38,137 nt of DNA from Gemmataceae bacterium (GCA_003136315.1 PLDW01000428.1:1-38137); one strand, 5' to 3'. Counted from the stretch's first letter, positions 1 to 9,864 are shown. The notes: generated by a model from the letters alone, not told the origin. Made by a program: numbers and translations.

Positions 1-155
1 TCCAAGATCAAAACCGTGTTGTTCGCCGAGCGGGCGAACAGGATCAAAACGGCCGCACTCTGCGTGGCATAGCCATCCTCCATGCTGGGCCGACACGGGC
101 AAGATGCCCGCGCCATCAGATTTCACGGTCTCGTTTCTGGACAACTCCTTACCAA
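1..155. other. Non-coding end with small repeats
   Basis: No gene is seen between the window edge and the sigma factor stop. A 9-nt sequence (gatcaaaac) occurs at 6-14 and 42-50. Between the two copies lies a 7-bp inverted repeat, gttcgcc (21-27) and ggcgaac (33-39). A second short GC-rich hairpin (cgggca-aga-tgcccg, 96-110) lies about 45 nt past the sigma factor stop on the minus strand. It could act as a terminator, but no T-tract follows, so this is a weak call. Confidence 0.3.
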
Positions 156-737
156 TCATGGCTCGTCGAGTCGCAGTTCCTGGGCGACCCGGTCGAGTGC
201 GCGGGCCAACTGGTTCCGCCGCGACCCGGCCGCACCCCCCAGGGATGCAGCGACTTCCTCCCAACTGAGGCCCTGGCCGCGCAGCTCAACCAGCTGGCGC
301 TCTTCCTCGCTCAGGCGCAGCCGCGCCTGTTCAAGCAGCTCCTTGCCCGCAACCACACTGCTCGGAGTCGGGTCCCGACCCGCCAGGACCAGCTCTTCGA
401 CCCCACCCACGGTGCGGCGGCTGTCGCGGCGCAGACGGTGTTGCCGCCGCATTTTTTCGGCCATCTTGTTGCGGGTCATGGTCACCAGCAACTTGATCAG
501 GTCGTCGGGCCCTTTCAGGTCGAACTCGCCGGCGGCGACACGTACGAAGAAGATGGCGAGCACCGACTGACAGATGTCCATCGAGTCGAACTCGGACCGC
601 GCGCGGCCGTCCCGGAGACGGGCGCGGAGGACCCGCCTGACGACTGGTTCGAAGTCCCGCACCAGCCGGGTGGCGGCCTCCTCATCCCCACTGCCAACCC
701 GCAGGATGAGTTCGTCAAACGAGGGGTCCGGCGGCAT
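156..737 (-). CDS. ECF-type RNA polymerase sigma factor (copy 1)
   Basis: A 193-residue sigma-70-like protein. The region-2 part includes [15 protein letters not shown] (about residues 50-64). The C-terminal region-4 helix-turn-helix is [12 protein letters not shown] followed by [12 protein letters not shown]. Length and layout fit the ECF-like sigma factors common in planctomycetes, which recruit RNA polymerase to a small regulon. It is about 80% identical by eye to the sigma factor at 31973-32548, and the DNA is also very similar. Unlike that copy it has no kinase gene downstream in the visible sequence. It also has no leader of its own: directly upstream of the ATG lies coding sequence of a truncated histidine kinase on the other strand, with no Shine-Dalgarno sequence. 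The reading frame is intact, but expression from a native promoter is doubtful. Confidence 0.85.
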   Translation of the reverse strand: MPPDPSFDELILRVGSGDEEAATRLVRDFEPVVRRVLRARLRDGRARSEFDSMDICQSVLAIFFVRVAAGEFDLKGPDDLIKLLVTMTRNKMAEKMRRQHRLRRDSRRTVGGVEELVLAGRDPTPSSVVAGKELLEQARLRLSEEERQLVELRGQGLSWEEVAASLGGAAGSRRNQLARALDRVAQELRLDEP

Positions 738-742
738 CAGTC

Positions 743-2467
743 GTGCGTGCCCACAAGAAGGGGTTGGAGCTGATCTATCAGGTCCAGTCGGACGTCCCCG
801 ACACCCTGGTGGGCGACTGGGACCGGCTCCGCCAGGTGCTGCTCAACCTGGTGGGCAACGCCATCAAGTTTACCGAAGCCGGTGAGGTGGAGCTGCGAGC
901 CGAGCTGAGCGGTGAAGCCGTCAGTGGTCCGGCCACCGACCAGGTCGGCCTCCGGTTCGCCGTGCGTGACACCGGCATCGGCATCCCGAAGGGCAAGCAG
1001 ATTCAGATCTTTCGGGCCTTTGAGCAAGAGGACGCTTCGACCACGCGCAAGTACGGGGGCACCGGCTTGGGCCTGACCATCGCCTCCCGACTGGTGGAGC
1101 TGATGGGCGGCACGATCACCGTCAAGAGTGAGCCGGGCCGGGGCAGCACGTTCGCCTTCACCGCACGCTTCGGACGGAACCCACACGCCCCGAAGCCGGT
1201 GTCGAGTCCGCCGCCTGTCCTGCTCCGCGAGCTGCCTGTGCTGGTGGTCGATGACAACGCCACCAACCGGTACATCCTCCAGGAGAGGCTGCGCGGCTGG
1301 CAGATGGAACCGGCGACGGCCGGCGACGGGGTGGCGGCCATGAGCGCCCTCTGGGACGCCGCCGCACGGGGCCGGCCTTACGCGCTGGTGCTGCTGGATG
1401 CCCGCATGCCCGATACGGATGGCCTGGCGCTGGCCGCCGAGATCCGCAAGCGGGCCGGGCTGTCGGGCACCCGCATCGTCCTGCTGAGTTCGGGGCACCG
1501 CCCTGGCGACTGGGACCGGGTTCGCGAGCTACGGATCGATGCCCACCTGCTCAAGCCGATCCAGCAGGATGAACTCCTCGACACCATCTACCAGGTGATG
1601 AGCCGGTCTAGAGACGATGAACCGAGCCCGGCCCGGCCCGCGGGAGGCCGGGAGCTTCCCACCGCGCCGACCCCCGGCACGATACCTCTGCACATCCTGC
1701 TGGCGGAGGACGACGAGCTGAGCGCGCGCTTCATGGAGCGGCTTCTCGCCCGCGCTGGCCACCACGTGCGGCTCACGACGAACGGTCGGGAGGCGTTGTC
1801 GCTTGCCGAAGTAGGAGTGTTCGACCTGCTGCTCTTGGACATCCATATGCCGGAACTGGACGGCTTCGGGGTGGTCGGAGCGATCCGGGAGCGAGAGCGG
1901 GCTGCGGGCGGGCACCTGCCCGTCATCGCCTTGACGGCGCGGTCGCGGCAGGAAGACCGCGAGCGCTGCCTGGCAGCCGGCATGGACGACTTCCTGACCA
2001 AGCCGGTAGCGGCCGCCGGCCTGCTCTCGGCCATCGACCGGCTGGTCGCGGCACAGGGAGTTTCCCTGCCGTCCCAGACAGACGCCGGACCAAGCAGAGA
2101 TCTACTCGATCCCGCTGCCGTGCTGTCGATCTGCGGGGACGACGCGGAGGGGTTGCGGAGGATGTGTGAGGATTTTCGTGCCTGCGCGCCGACCCGCCTG
2201 GCCGAAGTGGGAAATGCCTCAAGGGAGCGAAACGCGGAGGGGTTGCGACAGGCCGCTCACAAGCTCTGTCCGTGGCTGTTCGCGTTTTCCACGGTGGCAG
2301 GCAACGTGGCGTCGGAACTGGAAGACCGCGCAGCCCAGGGCCAGCTCGAAGAAGCCCGGCCCCTGGTGGACCGGCTGGAAACGATGATCCACGAGCTGAT
2401 GCGGCTTGTGGGCGGGCTGTCGCTCGAGTCACTTCGACGGCAGGCTGCGCGGGCCGAGGAATCCTGA
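743..2467 (+). pseudogene. 5'-truncated hybrid sensor histidine kinase (HATPase-REC-REC-Hpt)
   Basis: The open frame gives about 574 residues and begins inside the linker between HisKA and the ATPase domain (RAHKKGLEL), so the sensor and the phosphoacceptor HisKA region are missing. The HATPase_c domain (about 1-140) keeps the N box [10 protein letters not shown]1 DTGIGI and G2 GGTGLGL. Receiver 1 (about 164-285) has Asp219 and Lys271. Receiver 2 (about 316-435) has Asp366 and Lys420. A C-terminal Hpt domain carries the likely phospho-His506 (AAHKL). The GTG at 743 is only the first possible start and has no ribosome-binding site. The preceding bases are the start codon of the sigma factor on the opposite strand. 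I read it as the 3' part of a hybrid kinase cut by a rearrangement. An assembly join at about 738-742 is the alternative. Confidence 0.8.
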
Positions 2468-2881
2468 CCGGGCGTCCAGGGCGACTATCGCTGGAGGGGT
2501 TCCTCCTGGGCTCCGAGACCTTGTGCGCGTCGGTGCGACACGCGTCCGACACACCGAAGCGGTTGAATCCGATATTGATCCCCACTCAGACGAGCCTGTG
2601 CTGACCACCTCGCGGTCTGACCTGAGCCTGGAACGAATCCGAGGGTGAATCATCCTCTCCGTCTGGACCTGGATTCTCGTCCACTGGCTTGGCTTCCTGC
2701 TGCTCCTCACCTGGACGAATCACCTCCACTCGCGGCATGGCGTTCGTCCCCGTGGGCGCAGCCGCCACTGCGTGCGTAGCCTTCAGACCGACGATCCGCT
2801 CAGCAAGCTCACAGGCAGACGGTTCGCCCTCTGCAGGTGTCCCGGAAAACGCCATCTTGAGCCACCTTTGGCGTGGCGGGA
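2468..2881. other. Spacer with no convincing gene
   Basis: This stretch of about 410 bp lies between the histidine kinase remnant and glgP, which converge. The only open frame of note is listed separately at 2586-2855 on the minus strand. I see no repeat or terminator-like hairpin that I can support. Confidence 0.4.
2586..2855 (-). CDS. Doubtful small hypothetical protein
   Basis: This frame starts at ATG 2855 and encodes about 90 residues. The second half is acidic and rich in Pro, Glu and Asp (for example EEQQEAKPVDENPG). I recognise no domain, signal peptide or membrane segment. The upstream sequence on the minus strand (gtggctcaag) is a poor ribosome-binding site. It lies downstream of glgP on the same strand, so it could be read through from that operon. 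In GC-rich DNA an open frame of this size occurs by chance, so I rate it as more likely not a gene. Confidence 0.22.
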   Translation of the reverse strand: MAFSGTPAEGEPSACELAERIVGLKATHAVAAAPTGTNAMPRVEVIRPGEEQQEAKPVDENPGPDGEDDSPSDSFQAQVRPRGGQHRLV

Positions 2882-5389
2882 TTAGACCGGGCACGGCGCC
2901 GCGTTCCATATGGACGCCGCGTATTCGGAGATGGTGCGGTCGCTGGAGAACTTTCCCGAGCCGGCTACGTTCAGGATGGCCTTGCGCGCCCAGCCATCCG
3001 GGTCGGCATACAGATCGACCAAACGTTGGTCCGCTTCCAGGTAAGACTTGAGATCTGCCAAATGCATGTAGTGGTCTCCGCGCGTCAAAAGCGTGTCGCG
3101 CAGCGGATCGAAGATTCCCGGTTCATGGCTGTTGAAATGACCGGAGAAGATCAAGTCCAGCGCCGCCCGCGTTTCCGGCTCGTTCTCATAGTGCCATTGC
3201 GGGTTGTACCAACTCCGGCTGGCGGCCACCTGCTCCGCGGTCAGGCCGAATAGGAAGAAGTTGTCTTCGCCCGCTTCCTCGGCCATTTCGATGGTCGCGC
3301 CGTCGCGTGTGCCAATGGTCAGCGCCCCGTTCATCATGAACTTCATGTTGCTCGTCCCGCTGGCTTCGTAGCCGGCAGTCGAAATCTGGTTGGAGACATC
3401 GCTGGCCGGAATCAACCGCTCGGCGAGCGTGGCGCGGTATTCGGGCAGGAACACGACCTTGATGCGGCCGCGCATCACCGGGTCGGAATCGATCGTACCG
3501 GCCAGGTTGTTGATGAGCTTGATGATGACCTTGGCGAGATAATAGGCTGGCGCTGCCTTGCCAGCGAAGATAAAGGTCCTTGGGGTCATCTTGAGTCGCG
3601 GATTCTGCCGCAGTCGGTTATAGAGCACAACCACGCGAAGCGCGTTCAGCAATTGCCGCTTGTATTCATGGATGCGTTTCACTTGACAATCAAAGATGGT
3701 GTCCGGGTCCACGATCTGTCCCGATGTTGTCTTGAGCCAGTGAACGAATTGCGATTTTGCAACCCGTTTGGCCTTGAGGAACTCCTCGCGAAAGACATTG
3801 TCGCCGGCGAGCGGCTTGAGTTTGCGCAATTGATCGAGGTCGGTGATCCAACTAGCGCCGATGGCCTCGGTAATCGTTTGGGCGAGCGCCGGGTTCGCCA
3901 GCAACAGCCAGCGCCGTGGCGTGACCCCGTTGGTCTTGTTGCTGAACCGTGTGGGGAAGAGCTCGGCAAGGTCTTTGACGGTGGTCGTGCGAAGCAATTT
4001 CGAGTGAATGGCGGCCACGCCATTGGTGCTGTGCGAACCGACGATGGCCAGGTTGGCCATGCGCACGTGCTTGTTCGGGCTCTCTTCGATCAGGCTTACT
4101 CGCGCGACGCGTACCTCGTCGCCTGGGAACTGATTCCGAACGGAATCGAGCAGTCGGCGATTGATTTCGTAAATGATTTCCAGGTGTCGGGGAAGCAAGG
4201 TTTCGAACCAGGCAACGGGCCACTTCTCCAAGGCTTCCGGCAGCAACGTGTGGTTCGTGTAGGCCAGTGTGCGTTGAGCGATGTCCCAGGCTTGGTCCCA
4301 GCCAAGTTGGGCCTCGTCCAGCAGGATTCGCATCAGTTCAGGCACGGCCATCGAAGGGTGAGTGTCGTTGAGCTGGATCGCGACCTTTTCCGGAAGTTTG
4401 GTCCAATCCGAATTGTTGCGCCTAAATCGTCGTACGAGATCACCGAGTGAACAGGCGACGAGAAAATACTCCTGCACGAAGCGCAGCCCCTGCCCCATCC
4501 ACGTGGAATCATCGGGATACAGCACTCGCGTCAAGGCTTCGGCCTCAAGGGTCTCGGCCACCGCGCCGACGAATTCCCCGTGGCTGAACACCTGAAAATC
4601 GAAATAGTCAGGAGCTGCAGCGGACCAGAGGCGAAGCGTATTAATGGTGTTACCGCCATAGCCCACCACCGGGCGATCGTAGGGTATGCCGATCAACTTG
4701 GATAACTTGCCAACGATGGCGCGTAGTGCTCCACCACGCACCTCGAACGAGCAGTTCAGTTTGACCTCCACTTTCTCGTAAGGACGCACTACCTCCCAAG
4801 GGTCCGGGCGGCGCAGCCAGTTGTCCGGCTGTTCGTGCTGCCACCCATCTTTGATGGTCTGTCGGAACATGCCGTACTCGTATCGTAGACCGTAGCCCAT
4901 AGCCGGAAGCTGCATGGTGGCCATCGAGTCGAGGAAGCACGCGGCGAGGCGGCCGAGACCACCGTTCCCCAACCCGGCGTCTGGTTCCTGCTCGAGAATG
5001 GCAAGCCAATCGAGGTTCCCCTGCTTGACCGCTTGCCCGGCAAGTGGATCGAGCAACAGATTTGTCACATTATTTGCCAGGGAGCGCCCGATGAGAAATT
5101 CCATCGAAAGATAGTAGATACGCTTGGTATTATTGCGATGGTATACATCCTCGGTTTGCAGCCATCGCTGCGAGAGGATGTCCCGCACGGAGCGAGCGAA
5201 GGCCTCGAAGCGTTCGCGGGGGCCGACGGCTGTCGGTTTGATGACATGGTCGAAAAAAAGGTGCCGCTCGTAGAGGGCGTTCCCCGTCCCGGCGAGCTGC
5301 ACGGGACCGCAGCCGTATTTCTCACGGAGCTTCGCCGATTCATCGTGGCCCGATATGGTCGGAGGGGCTGTCTCTTGCTTGGTCGTCAT
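2882..5389 (-). CDS. glgP: Glycogen/alpha-glucan phosphorylase
   Basis: The enzyme releases glucose-1-phosphate from the non-reducing ends of alpha-1,4-glucans in the cytoplasm, using pyridoxal phosphate. The product is about 835 residues, the normal GT35 length. Clear motifs are the N-terminal YYLSMEFLIGRSL, GLGNGGLGRLAACFLDS and, near residue 683, EASGTSNMKFMMNGAL, whose Lys binds PLP. The C-terminus (KAILNVAGSGKFSSDRTI) is intact. I chose ATG 5389 because AAGGA lies 8 nt upstream; an in-frame ATG at 5422 lacks such a site. It is the last gene of a minus-strand run (gnd, ndh, amylase, DUF2090, glgP). Its product would be converted to glucose-6-phosphate by the phosphoglucomutase at 23105-24745. 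A second, broken phosphorylase C-terminus lies at 25392-25576. Confidence 0.96.
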   Translation of the reverse strand: MTTKQETAPPTISGHDESAKLREKYGCGPVQLAGTGNALYERHLFFDHVIKPTAVGPRERFEAFARSVRDILSQRWLQTEDVYHRNNTKRIYYLSMEFLIGRSLANNVTNLLLDPLAGQAVKQGNLDWLAILEQEPDAGLGNGGLGRLAACFLDSMATMQLPAMGYGLRYEYGMFRQTIKDGWQHEQPDNWLRRPDPWEVVRPYEKVEVKLNCSFEVRGGALRAIVGKLSKLIGIPYDRPVVGYGGNTINTLRLWSAAAPDYFDFQVFSHGEFVGAVAETLEAEALTRVLYPDDSTWMGQGLRFVQEYFLVACSLGDLVRRFRRNNSDWTKLPEKVAIQLNDTHPSMAVPELMRILLDEAQLGWDQAWDIAQRTLAYTNHTLLPEALEKWPVAWFETLLPRHLEIIYEINRRLLDSVRNQFPGDEVRVARVSLIEESPNKHVRMANLAIVGSHSTNGVAAIHSKLLRTTTVKDLAELFPTRFSNKTNGVTPRRWLLLANPALAQTITEAIGASWITDLDQLRKLKPLAGDNVFREEFLKAKRVAKSQFVHWLKTTSGQIVDPDTIFDCQVKRIHEYKRQLLNALRVVVLYNRLRQNPRLKMTPRTFIFAGKAAPAYYLAKVIIKLINNLAGTIDSDPVMRGRIKVVFLPEYRATLAERLIPASDVSNQISTAGYEASGTSNMKFMMNGALTIGTRDGATIEMAEEAGEDNFFLFGLTAEQVAASRSWYNPQWHYENEPETRAALDLIFSGHFNSHEPGIFDPLRDTLLTRGDHYMHLADLKSYLEADQRLVDLYADPDGWARKAILNVAGSGKFSSDRTISEYAASIWNAAPCPV

Positions 5390-5447
5390 GGCCGTGTCCT
5401 TTTCATGGATTGACTGCTTCATTTCGTATCAATTGCGCCGCACACAA

Positions 5448-6401
5448 TCACACTGAATTCTTGGTTGCTTCAGCAACCGTCGAACGCTCCTCGCTATGGG
5501 GGTTCTCAAACACGTTTACCCACCCGCGGAAGGACGCAGCTATCCGTGCAACAGCGGTTTCTCGAGGAATCTTCTTGGCACGGTAGTCAACAAGCGGATC
5601 CCAAAAGGAAGTCCGGCCAACCGCGAATCCGATGAATCCAGGAACTGATGCAGCAGTCGTGAGCCAGTGCCGCACTCGTTCGTCGACTTCGTGGCGACCG
5701 AGTACGATGCAGCCGACCTTGTCGCGGCCAGCGCGCCTGGCCGCCACTACGATGTTCTGACAATCCTCCTTGCGGTCGAGTCCTTCAATTTTCCAGACGT
5801 CCGGCTCAACCCCGGCGTCTTGTAGTTCGTGAATCGCTTGGACCATCAGTGTGGGACGCAACTCAAGGTCATAGACCTTCTTGTCGCCGCTGAGGTGCTC
5901 TAGCTCAGCAGATGTGGGAGGAACGAGCAGTTCAAACATGTACAGTCGACCGCTTGAGTGTAAGTAGTCCGACAGCGTCCGCAGCCGAGCGGACTGACGT
6001 CGATTCAAAGCTTTGTCCCCCTCCGGGTTATAGCGAACCAGCACTTTGCAGAAGGTCGGATTGAATTCCTCGATGTGGCGGGCAAAGTCCACGCCGTATT
6101 CGAAATCGAATTCCTGCTGCCCGCTTTTTTCCGAGGGACACGCAGTGATCAGTCCCTCCTCCCGCGCATCGTGCAGGATGGCGGCGCCAAACTGCTCATC
6201 GACAAGGATGCCGGTGCCTTGCTTGGGCACTCCGCCTGCCACGGCTGCTTTGCCTGCGTCAAAAATGATGCGTTTGACGGCTGCAATCTCCGCGATCTGT
6301 TCCGGATTTAGTGTGCCATGCCAGCCGAATAGTTCCTTCGAGAACGAGGCACGGTGATCAAATGGCAACACGTATAGCGGCTTGTCGTAACCGATTGTCA
6401 T
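5448..6401 (-). CDS. DUF2090 family aldolase-like protein (IolC C-terminal domain type)
   Basis: The 317-residue protein opens with PLYVLPFDHRASF, the signature of the DUF2090 family. This domain forms the C-terminal half of some 5-dehydro-2-deoxygluconokinases (IolC) and is annotated as a 2-deoxy-5-keto-gluconate-6-phosphate aldolase-like TIM barrel. Here it stands alone, without the kinase half. Other conserved stretches are the Lys-containing FCKVLVRYNP and VWKIEGLD, and CIVLGRHE near the C-terminus. The start at 6401 has TAGGAGT about 9 nt upstream. It sits between an alpha-amylase and glycogen phosphorylase in one operon-like run, with gaps of 52-58 bp, and no other inositol genes are visible. 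That suggests a sugar-phosphate substrate in storage-glucan or pentose metabolism, but the substrate is unknown. Confidence 0.8.
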   Translation of the reverse strand: MTIGYDKPLYVLPFDHRASFSKELFGWHGTLNPEQIAEIAAVKRIIFDAGKAAVAGGVPKQGTGILVDEQFGAAILHDAREEGLITACPSEKSGQQEFDFEYGVDFARHIEEFNPTFCKVLVRYNPEGDKALNRRQSARLRTLSDYLHSSGRLYMFELLVPPTSAELEHLSGDKKVYDLELRPTLMVQAIHELQDAGVEPDVWKIEGLDRKEDCQNIVVAARRAGRDKVGCIVLGRHEVDERVRHWLTTAASVPGFIGFAVGRTSFWDPLVDYRAKKIPRETAVARIAASFRGWVNVFENPHSEERSTVAEATKNSV

Positions 6402-6453
6402 GGTTATGTACTCCTAAGTATATGAATCAAGACTTCCTATACCGGCTTTCCTC

Positions 6454-8433
6454 TCACGGCCTGACCTCGAAGGCGTGCGGATGCCACGGTTGCAAGTCAG
6501 TAGGCGAGCTTGGGCCCAGACGATCCAAGCCGGGTGCTGCCTGATAGATGACGAATCCGGCAGGTGGAAGCGTCATTTGGACGCATAGCATCCCGTTCTT
6601 GCGCTCCACGGTAAACCATCCTGTCGGCCGGGGAGCAGGCTTCGGGGCGTACCAGAAGATAAGATGAAATTTGTCTCCTTCGAGTCGAAACGTTGGCGCA
6701 ACCGTTGACCAGGCGGTGACCGACTGAGCATCGTCGGTGTTCACGGCGATCAGAACCTCCTGGTCGATAAAGAGCCTCGACCAGGACACAAGCGAACGCA
6801 TCCGGTCACCCAGTCGGCGCGGCACTCCGAAGCCTACGCCGTCGCCGGAAATGCGATGCAGCGTCTGCCTGCCTCGGCGCAACGGCAACAGTTTCTTCCG
6901 TAAGTCGATGAGCTCGGCCAAGGCGCGATAGATATTCCCGTCTTCGTTGAAGAAGTGTCGCTCCTGCGTACACAGGCCGCCGAAACGGCCGCCAAACATG
7001 GCTTCCCGCAACACAAGGTCCGAGCCGCTGGGCCTCCCGCCACTGTCAAAGCCTTGCTCTGAACCGTAGTAAATGCAGGGAATGCCCATGGTCGTCAACT
7101 GAACGGCCAGCACGTTGAACGCCAGATCGCGGACGTGGCTGTCGCCGCAGAACCGCCACTTGCCGCCGCCCTTGCGGACCTGGTCGTGGTCGTCCACCAG
7201 GGTAACTACCTGGTTGCGATACCAACGGTGTTCTCGCTGCGCGTCCAACACCCAGTTTCTAAACAGGGAAAAATAATCGGCGGGATCGCCGTAACCCGCG
7301 ACCATTCGTTCCAGTTTGCCGGGGATGTCGTCGATCCCCAATGCTGAATCCACCCCGGTTTTCTCCATAACTTCCCAGACCTGCTGGCAGTTCCCGGCGA
7401 TCTCTCCAACCAACAGAAAGCGCTCCTTGCCGATGCTCTGCGCAAACTCCCGGATCACGTCGCAGAATGTTCGCAGGGCCTCGTTTCCCATGTGCTTGGC
7501 GGCGTCGATGCGAAAACCGTCGATATCGGCGTAGGCGATCCAGAAGCAGTAGACGACGGCGAGACTGTCCAGTGCCGAGGAACCCTTTCGGTATTGTCCT
7601 TCCCATTTCACCCAAAGGTCGAGGGTCTTCAGGTCGAACATGTCGCCCTCGGCATACTCCGGGAAATAATCCCAGCTGCTAATATGCCCTTTCCGAAGAA
7701 ACAGGTGGGGCTGCTGGAACTCTTGGGGCCAAATGGCGCCATCCGGCCAAGCCGCTTCCAGTCGAGCCGTATCGGGCGTATCAAACGGCAAAGTGGGCTG
7801 GCCGTCCCGGTCTCTGAAGCCGTGGACAGCGTAGCGCTTGCCGTCCCAGCGCGGATCGATGTACTCCTTGCCGGTTGCCGGGTCGGGGGTTGTGTACCGA
7901 TCCGCAGCATAGGCGAAGACATTGCCCGTGTGGTGGGCAATGATGTCGAGAATGATGTAGATTCCGTGCTGGTGTGCAGCCTGAACAAAGTCGCGAAACT
8001 CTTCTCGTGTCCCGAAGTGCGGATCCACGTCGAGAAAGTTCTGAATTCCGTAACCGTGATAGCTCGGCTCGAACGCCACTTGTCGGAAAATCGGGCTGAC
8101 CCAAAGGGCAGTAATACCGAGACGCCGCAGGTAGCCGAGTTTGCTTTTCAAGCCCCGGAGCGTGCCGCCCTGCCAACCGCCACCGGCACGGAACCAAACA
8201 TCGTAGTCGACTCGACCGGGGTTTTCCGGGCTGTAGAGCGGCGTGCTTCCGGTGCTTGCCGGGTGTCCATCGTTGTCTTGGAAGCCACCGTGCTCGTTCC
8301 CATCCGAGAACCGATCCAGAAGCAGAAAATAGACAACTTGATCCTCCCACGCGGCCGGCGACGGCGTGAACGTCCGATGGGTCAGCGACGCGAAGTCAAG
8401 TTCCAGGAGGCTTTTTTCGATTTTCTCAGGCAC
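6454..8433 (-). CDS. GH13 alpha-amylase family glycoside hydrolase
   Basis: A 659-residue glycoside hydrolase family 13 enzyme acting on alpha-glucosidic bonds of starch, glycogen or maltodextrins. The four GH13 regions are visible: region I DIIAHHTGN (about 163-171), region II GFRIDAAKH with nucleophile Asp310, region III LVGEIAG with acid/base Glu344, and region IV VDDHDQ with Asp417. A beta-domain follows the barrel. There is no signal peptide, so a cytoplasmic role in glucan turnover is likely. The start is GTG at 8433 with AAAGGA about 10 nt upstream, a site that overlaps the end of ndh. The gap to ndh is only 15 bp, which suggests co-transcription and coupled translation. Exact specificity (amylase, maltogenic enzyme or transferase) cannot be read from sequence. 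Confidence 0.92.
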   Translation of the reverse strand: MPEKIEKSLLELDFASLTHRTFTPSPAAWEDQVVYFLLLDRFSDGNEHGGFQDNDGHPASTGSTPLYSPENPGRVDYDVWFRAGGGWQGGTLRGLKSKLGYLRRLGITALWVSPIFRQVAFEPSYHGYGIQNFLDVDPHFGTREEFRDFVQAAHQHGIYIILDIIAHHTGNVFAYAADRYTTPDPATGKEYIDPRWDGKRYAVHGFRDRDGQPTLPFDTPDTARLEAAWPDGAIWPQEFQQPHLFLRKGHISSWDYFPEYAEGDMFDLKTLDLWVKWEGQYRKGSSALDSLAVVYCFWIAYADIDGFRIDAAKHMGNEALRTFCDVIREFAQSIGKERFLLVGEIAGNCQQVWEVMEKTGVDSALGIDDIPGKLERMVAGYGDPADYFSLFRNWVLDAQREHRWYRNQVVTLVDDHDQVRKGGGKWRFCGDSHVRDLAFNVLAVQLTTMGIPCIYYGSEQGFDSGGRPSGSDLVLREAMFGGRFGGLCTQERHFFNEDGNIYRALAELIDLRKKLLPLRRGRQTLHRISGDGVGFGVPRRLGDRMRSLVSWSRLFIDQEVLIAVNTDDAQSVTAWSTVAPTFRLEGDKFHLIFWYAPKPAPRPTGWFTVERKNGMLCVQMTLPPAGFVIYQAAPGLDRLGPSSPTDLQPWHPHAFEVRP

Positions 8434-8448
8434 TGGCGCATCATCCTT

Positions 8449-9864
8449 TCATTCGCGGCCCGCGGCAGCCATCGCGGTCGTGGGGTGTTGAGGTTCTTCG
8501 ATGGTACCACTCTCGCTATGGTTTCGATCGACCGCTGGAATCGTATCTTCATTCAGCTCACGAAGTATTAAAGCAGCCTCACTATGCAGGTTGATCCTGA
8601 CAACGTCCGGTCGAAACAACAACGCAAAGATCCAATCGATCACAATGCGGAAGCGACGCCCGCAACCGGGCATCTGCAAGAGGTAATACGTGCGCCGAAC
8701 GAACCACGCCAGTACGCCATGCACTCTTACTTTGAGAAGTTGGGCGACGGCCTTGCCGTGGCCGAGAGAGCCCATCATTCCCAGAGTGTCAAAGACAAAG
8801 GGCTTAGGAATCTCTCCGTTCAAGACGCCGTAGATGTTCCGGGCCAACACATTGGCTTCTCGCAGCGCATGTTGCGCCAGGTTTGGGTATGGCATCCCAT
8901 CGGGCGACGGGATCGAAGCACAGTCTCCGATCGCCCACAACTCGGGGCGGCTCGGGCAGCGCATCGTTCCATCGACCACGATATGGCCGCGTTTGTCCTT
9001 CTCCACGGGCAGGCCGCCCACAATCGGGTTGGGGACGATCCCGGCGGCAAGAATGACGGTTTCCGCTTCGATTGTTTCCTCCGGCAGATGAACCTTGCCC
9101 CGTTCGATCCTTCGTACGGGTACATTTATTCGGATTTCCGCGCCGTTCCGTCGGCCAAGCACACGCGATCCGTACTCGGCAAGCTTTGGGTTCATTTCCG
9201 GCATGATCCGTTCGCCCGCCTGGAGTAAAATGAACCGGACCTCATCGCGATTCACGCGTTTGTAAAGGGGAGCGATCCCGTCCGCGAAAGCGGTCAACTC
9301 GCCAAACAGTTCGACGCCCACCAGGCCGCCGCCGATGATGACGAACGTCAGTTGCCGGCGCTTGATCTCAGCGTCAGTCTCCACGTCGGCTCGCTCGAAT
9401 CGCTCGATGATGTGGTTGCGGAGCAACAAGGCGTCGGCGAGTGTCTTGAATGTGAAGGCATGCTCTGAACCCGGAATCATGACTCGGTTGGTCATCGCCC
9501 CGAGCGCCAGGACCACCTGATCGTAGGCCAATTCTCCGCTTTCGCTTCCCTCGGCGAGGTGAACAACCTTACGATCCAGATCGATGGCGGTCACCGTGGC
9601 CTCGACAAACCGGGTCCTTCTCAAGAAGGCCCGAATGGGGAACGCGCAATGATGTGATTCAAGGGTGCCCGAACAGACCTCGAACAGCAAGGGTGTCATG
9701 AGTAAAAAGTTGTCGCGGCTCACGAGGACGATTTCGACATCCCGTCGACGCCGGCACCGTTTCTCCAGATGGCGGGCCGTGTAGACTCCGCCGAATCCGC
9801 CGCCGAGAATCACGATCCGCGTCCGTTGAGCGGTGGCACCCGCATCTTGAATCCTACTAACCAT
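8449..9864 (-). CDS. ndh: Type II NADH dehydrogenase (NDH-2)
   Basis: A 471-residue single-subunit flavoprotein that passes electrons from NADH to quinone at the inner face of the membrane without pumping protons. An FAD-binding Rossmann motif (RIVILGGGFGGVYTA) lies near the N-terminus and an NAD-binding one (FVIIGGGLVGVELFGEL) in the middle. WAIGDCA is the second FAD contact. The C-terminal part (about 390-430) holds hydrophobic and basic stretches (GVLAWFVRRTYYLLQMPG) typical of membrane attachment. I chose ATG 9864 because GGAAAGGAAG precedes it; the frame is open to 9909. It lies 63 bp after gnd and 15 bp before the amylase. A broken second copy is at 15182-15600. In this operon it could reoxidise NADH made by sugar oxidation. 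Confidence 0.93.
   Translation of the reverse strand: MVSRIQDAGATAQRTRIVILGGGFGGVYTARHLEKRCRRRRDVEIVLVSRDNFLLMTPLLFEVCSGTLESHHCAFPIRAFLRRTRFVEATVTAIDLDRKVVHLAEGSESGELAYDQVVLALGAMTNRVMIPGSEHAFTFKTLADALLLRNHIIERFERADVETDAEIKRRQLTFVIIGGGLVGVELFGELTAFADGIAPLYKRVNRDEVRFILLQAGERIMPEMNPKLAEYGSRVLGRRNGAEIRINVPVRRIERGKVHLPEETIEAETVILAAGIVPNPIVGGLPVEKDKRGHIVVDGTMRCPSRPELWAIGDCASIPSPDGMPYPNLAQHALREANVLARNIYGVLNGEIPKPFVFDTLGMMGSLGHGKAVAQLLKVRVHGVLAWFVRRTYYLLQMPGCGRRFRIVIDWIFALLFRPDVVRINLHSEAALILRELNEDTIPAVDRNHSESGTIEEPQHPTTAMAAAGRE

Noticed and set aside
7492..8571. 359-codon open frame on the plus strand
   Set aside because: It mirrors the GH13 gene on the opposite strand, whose catalytic motifs are clear.
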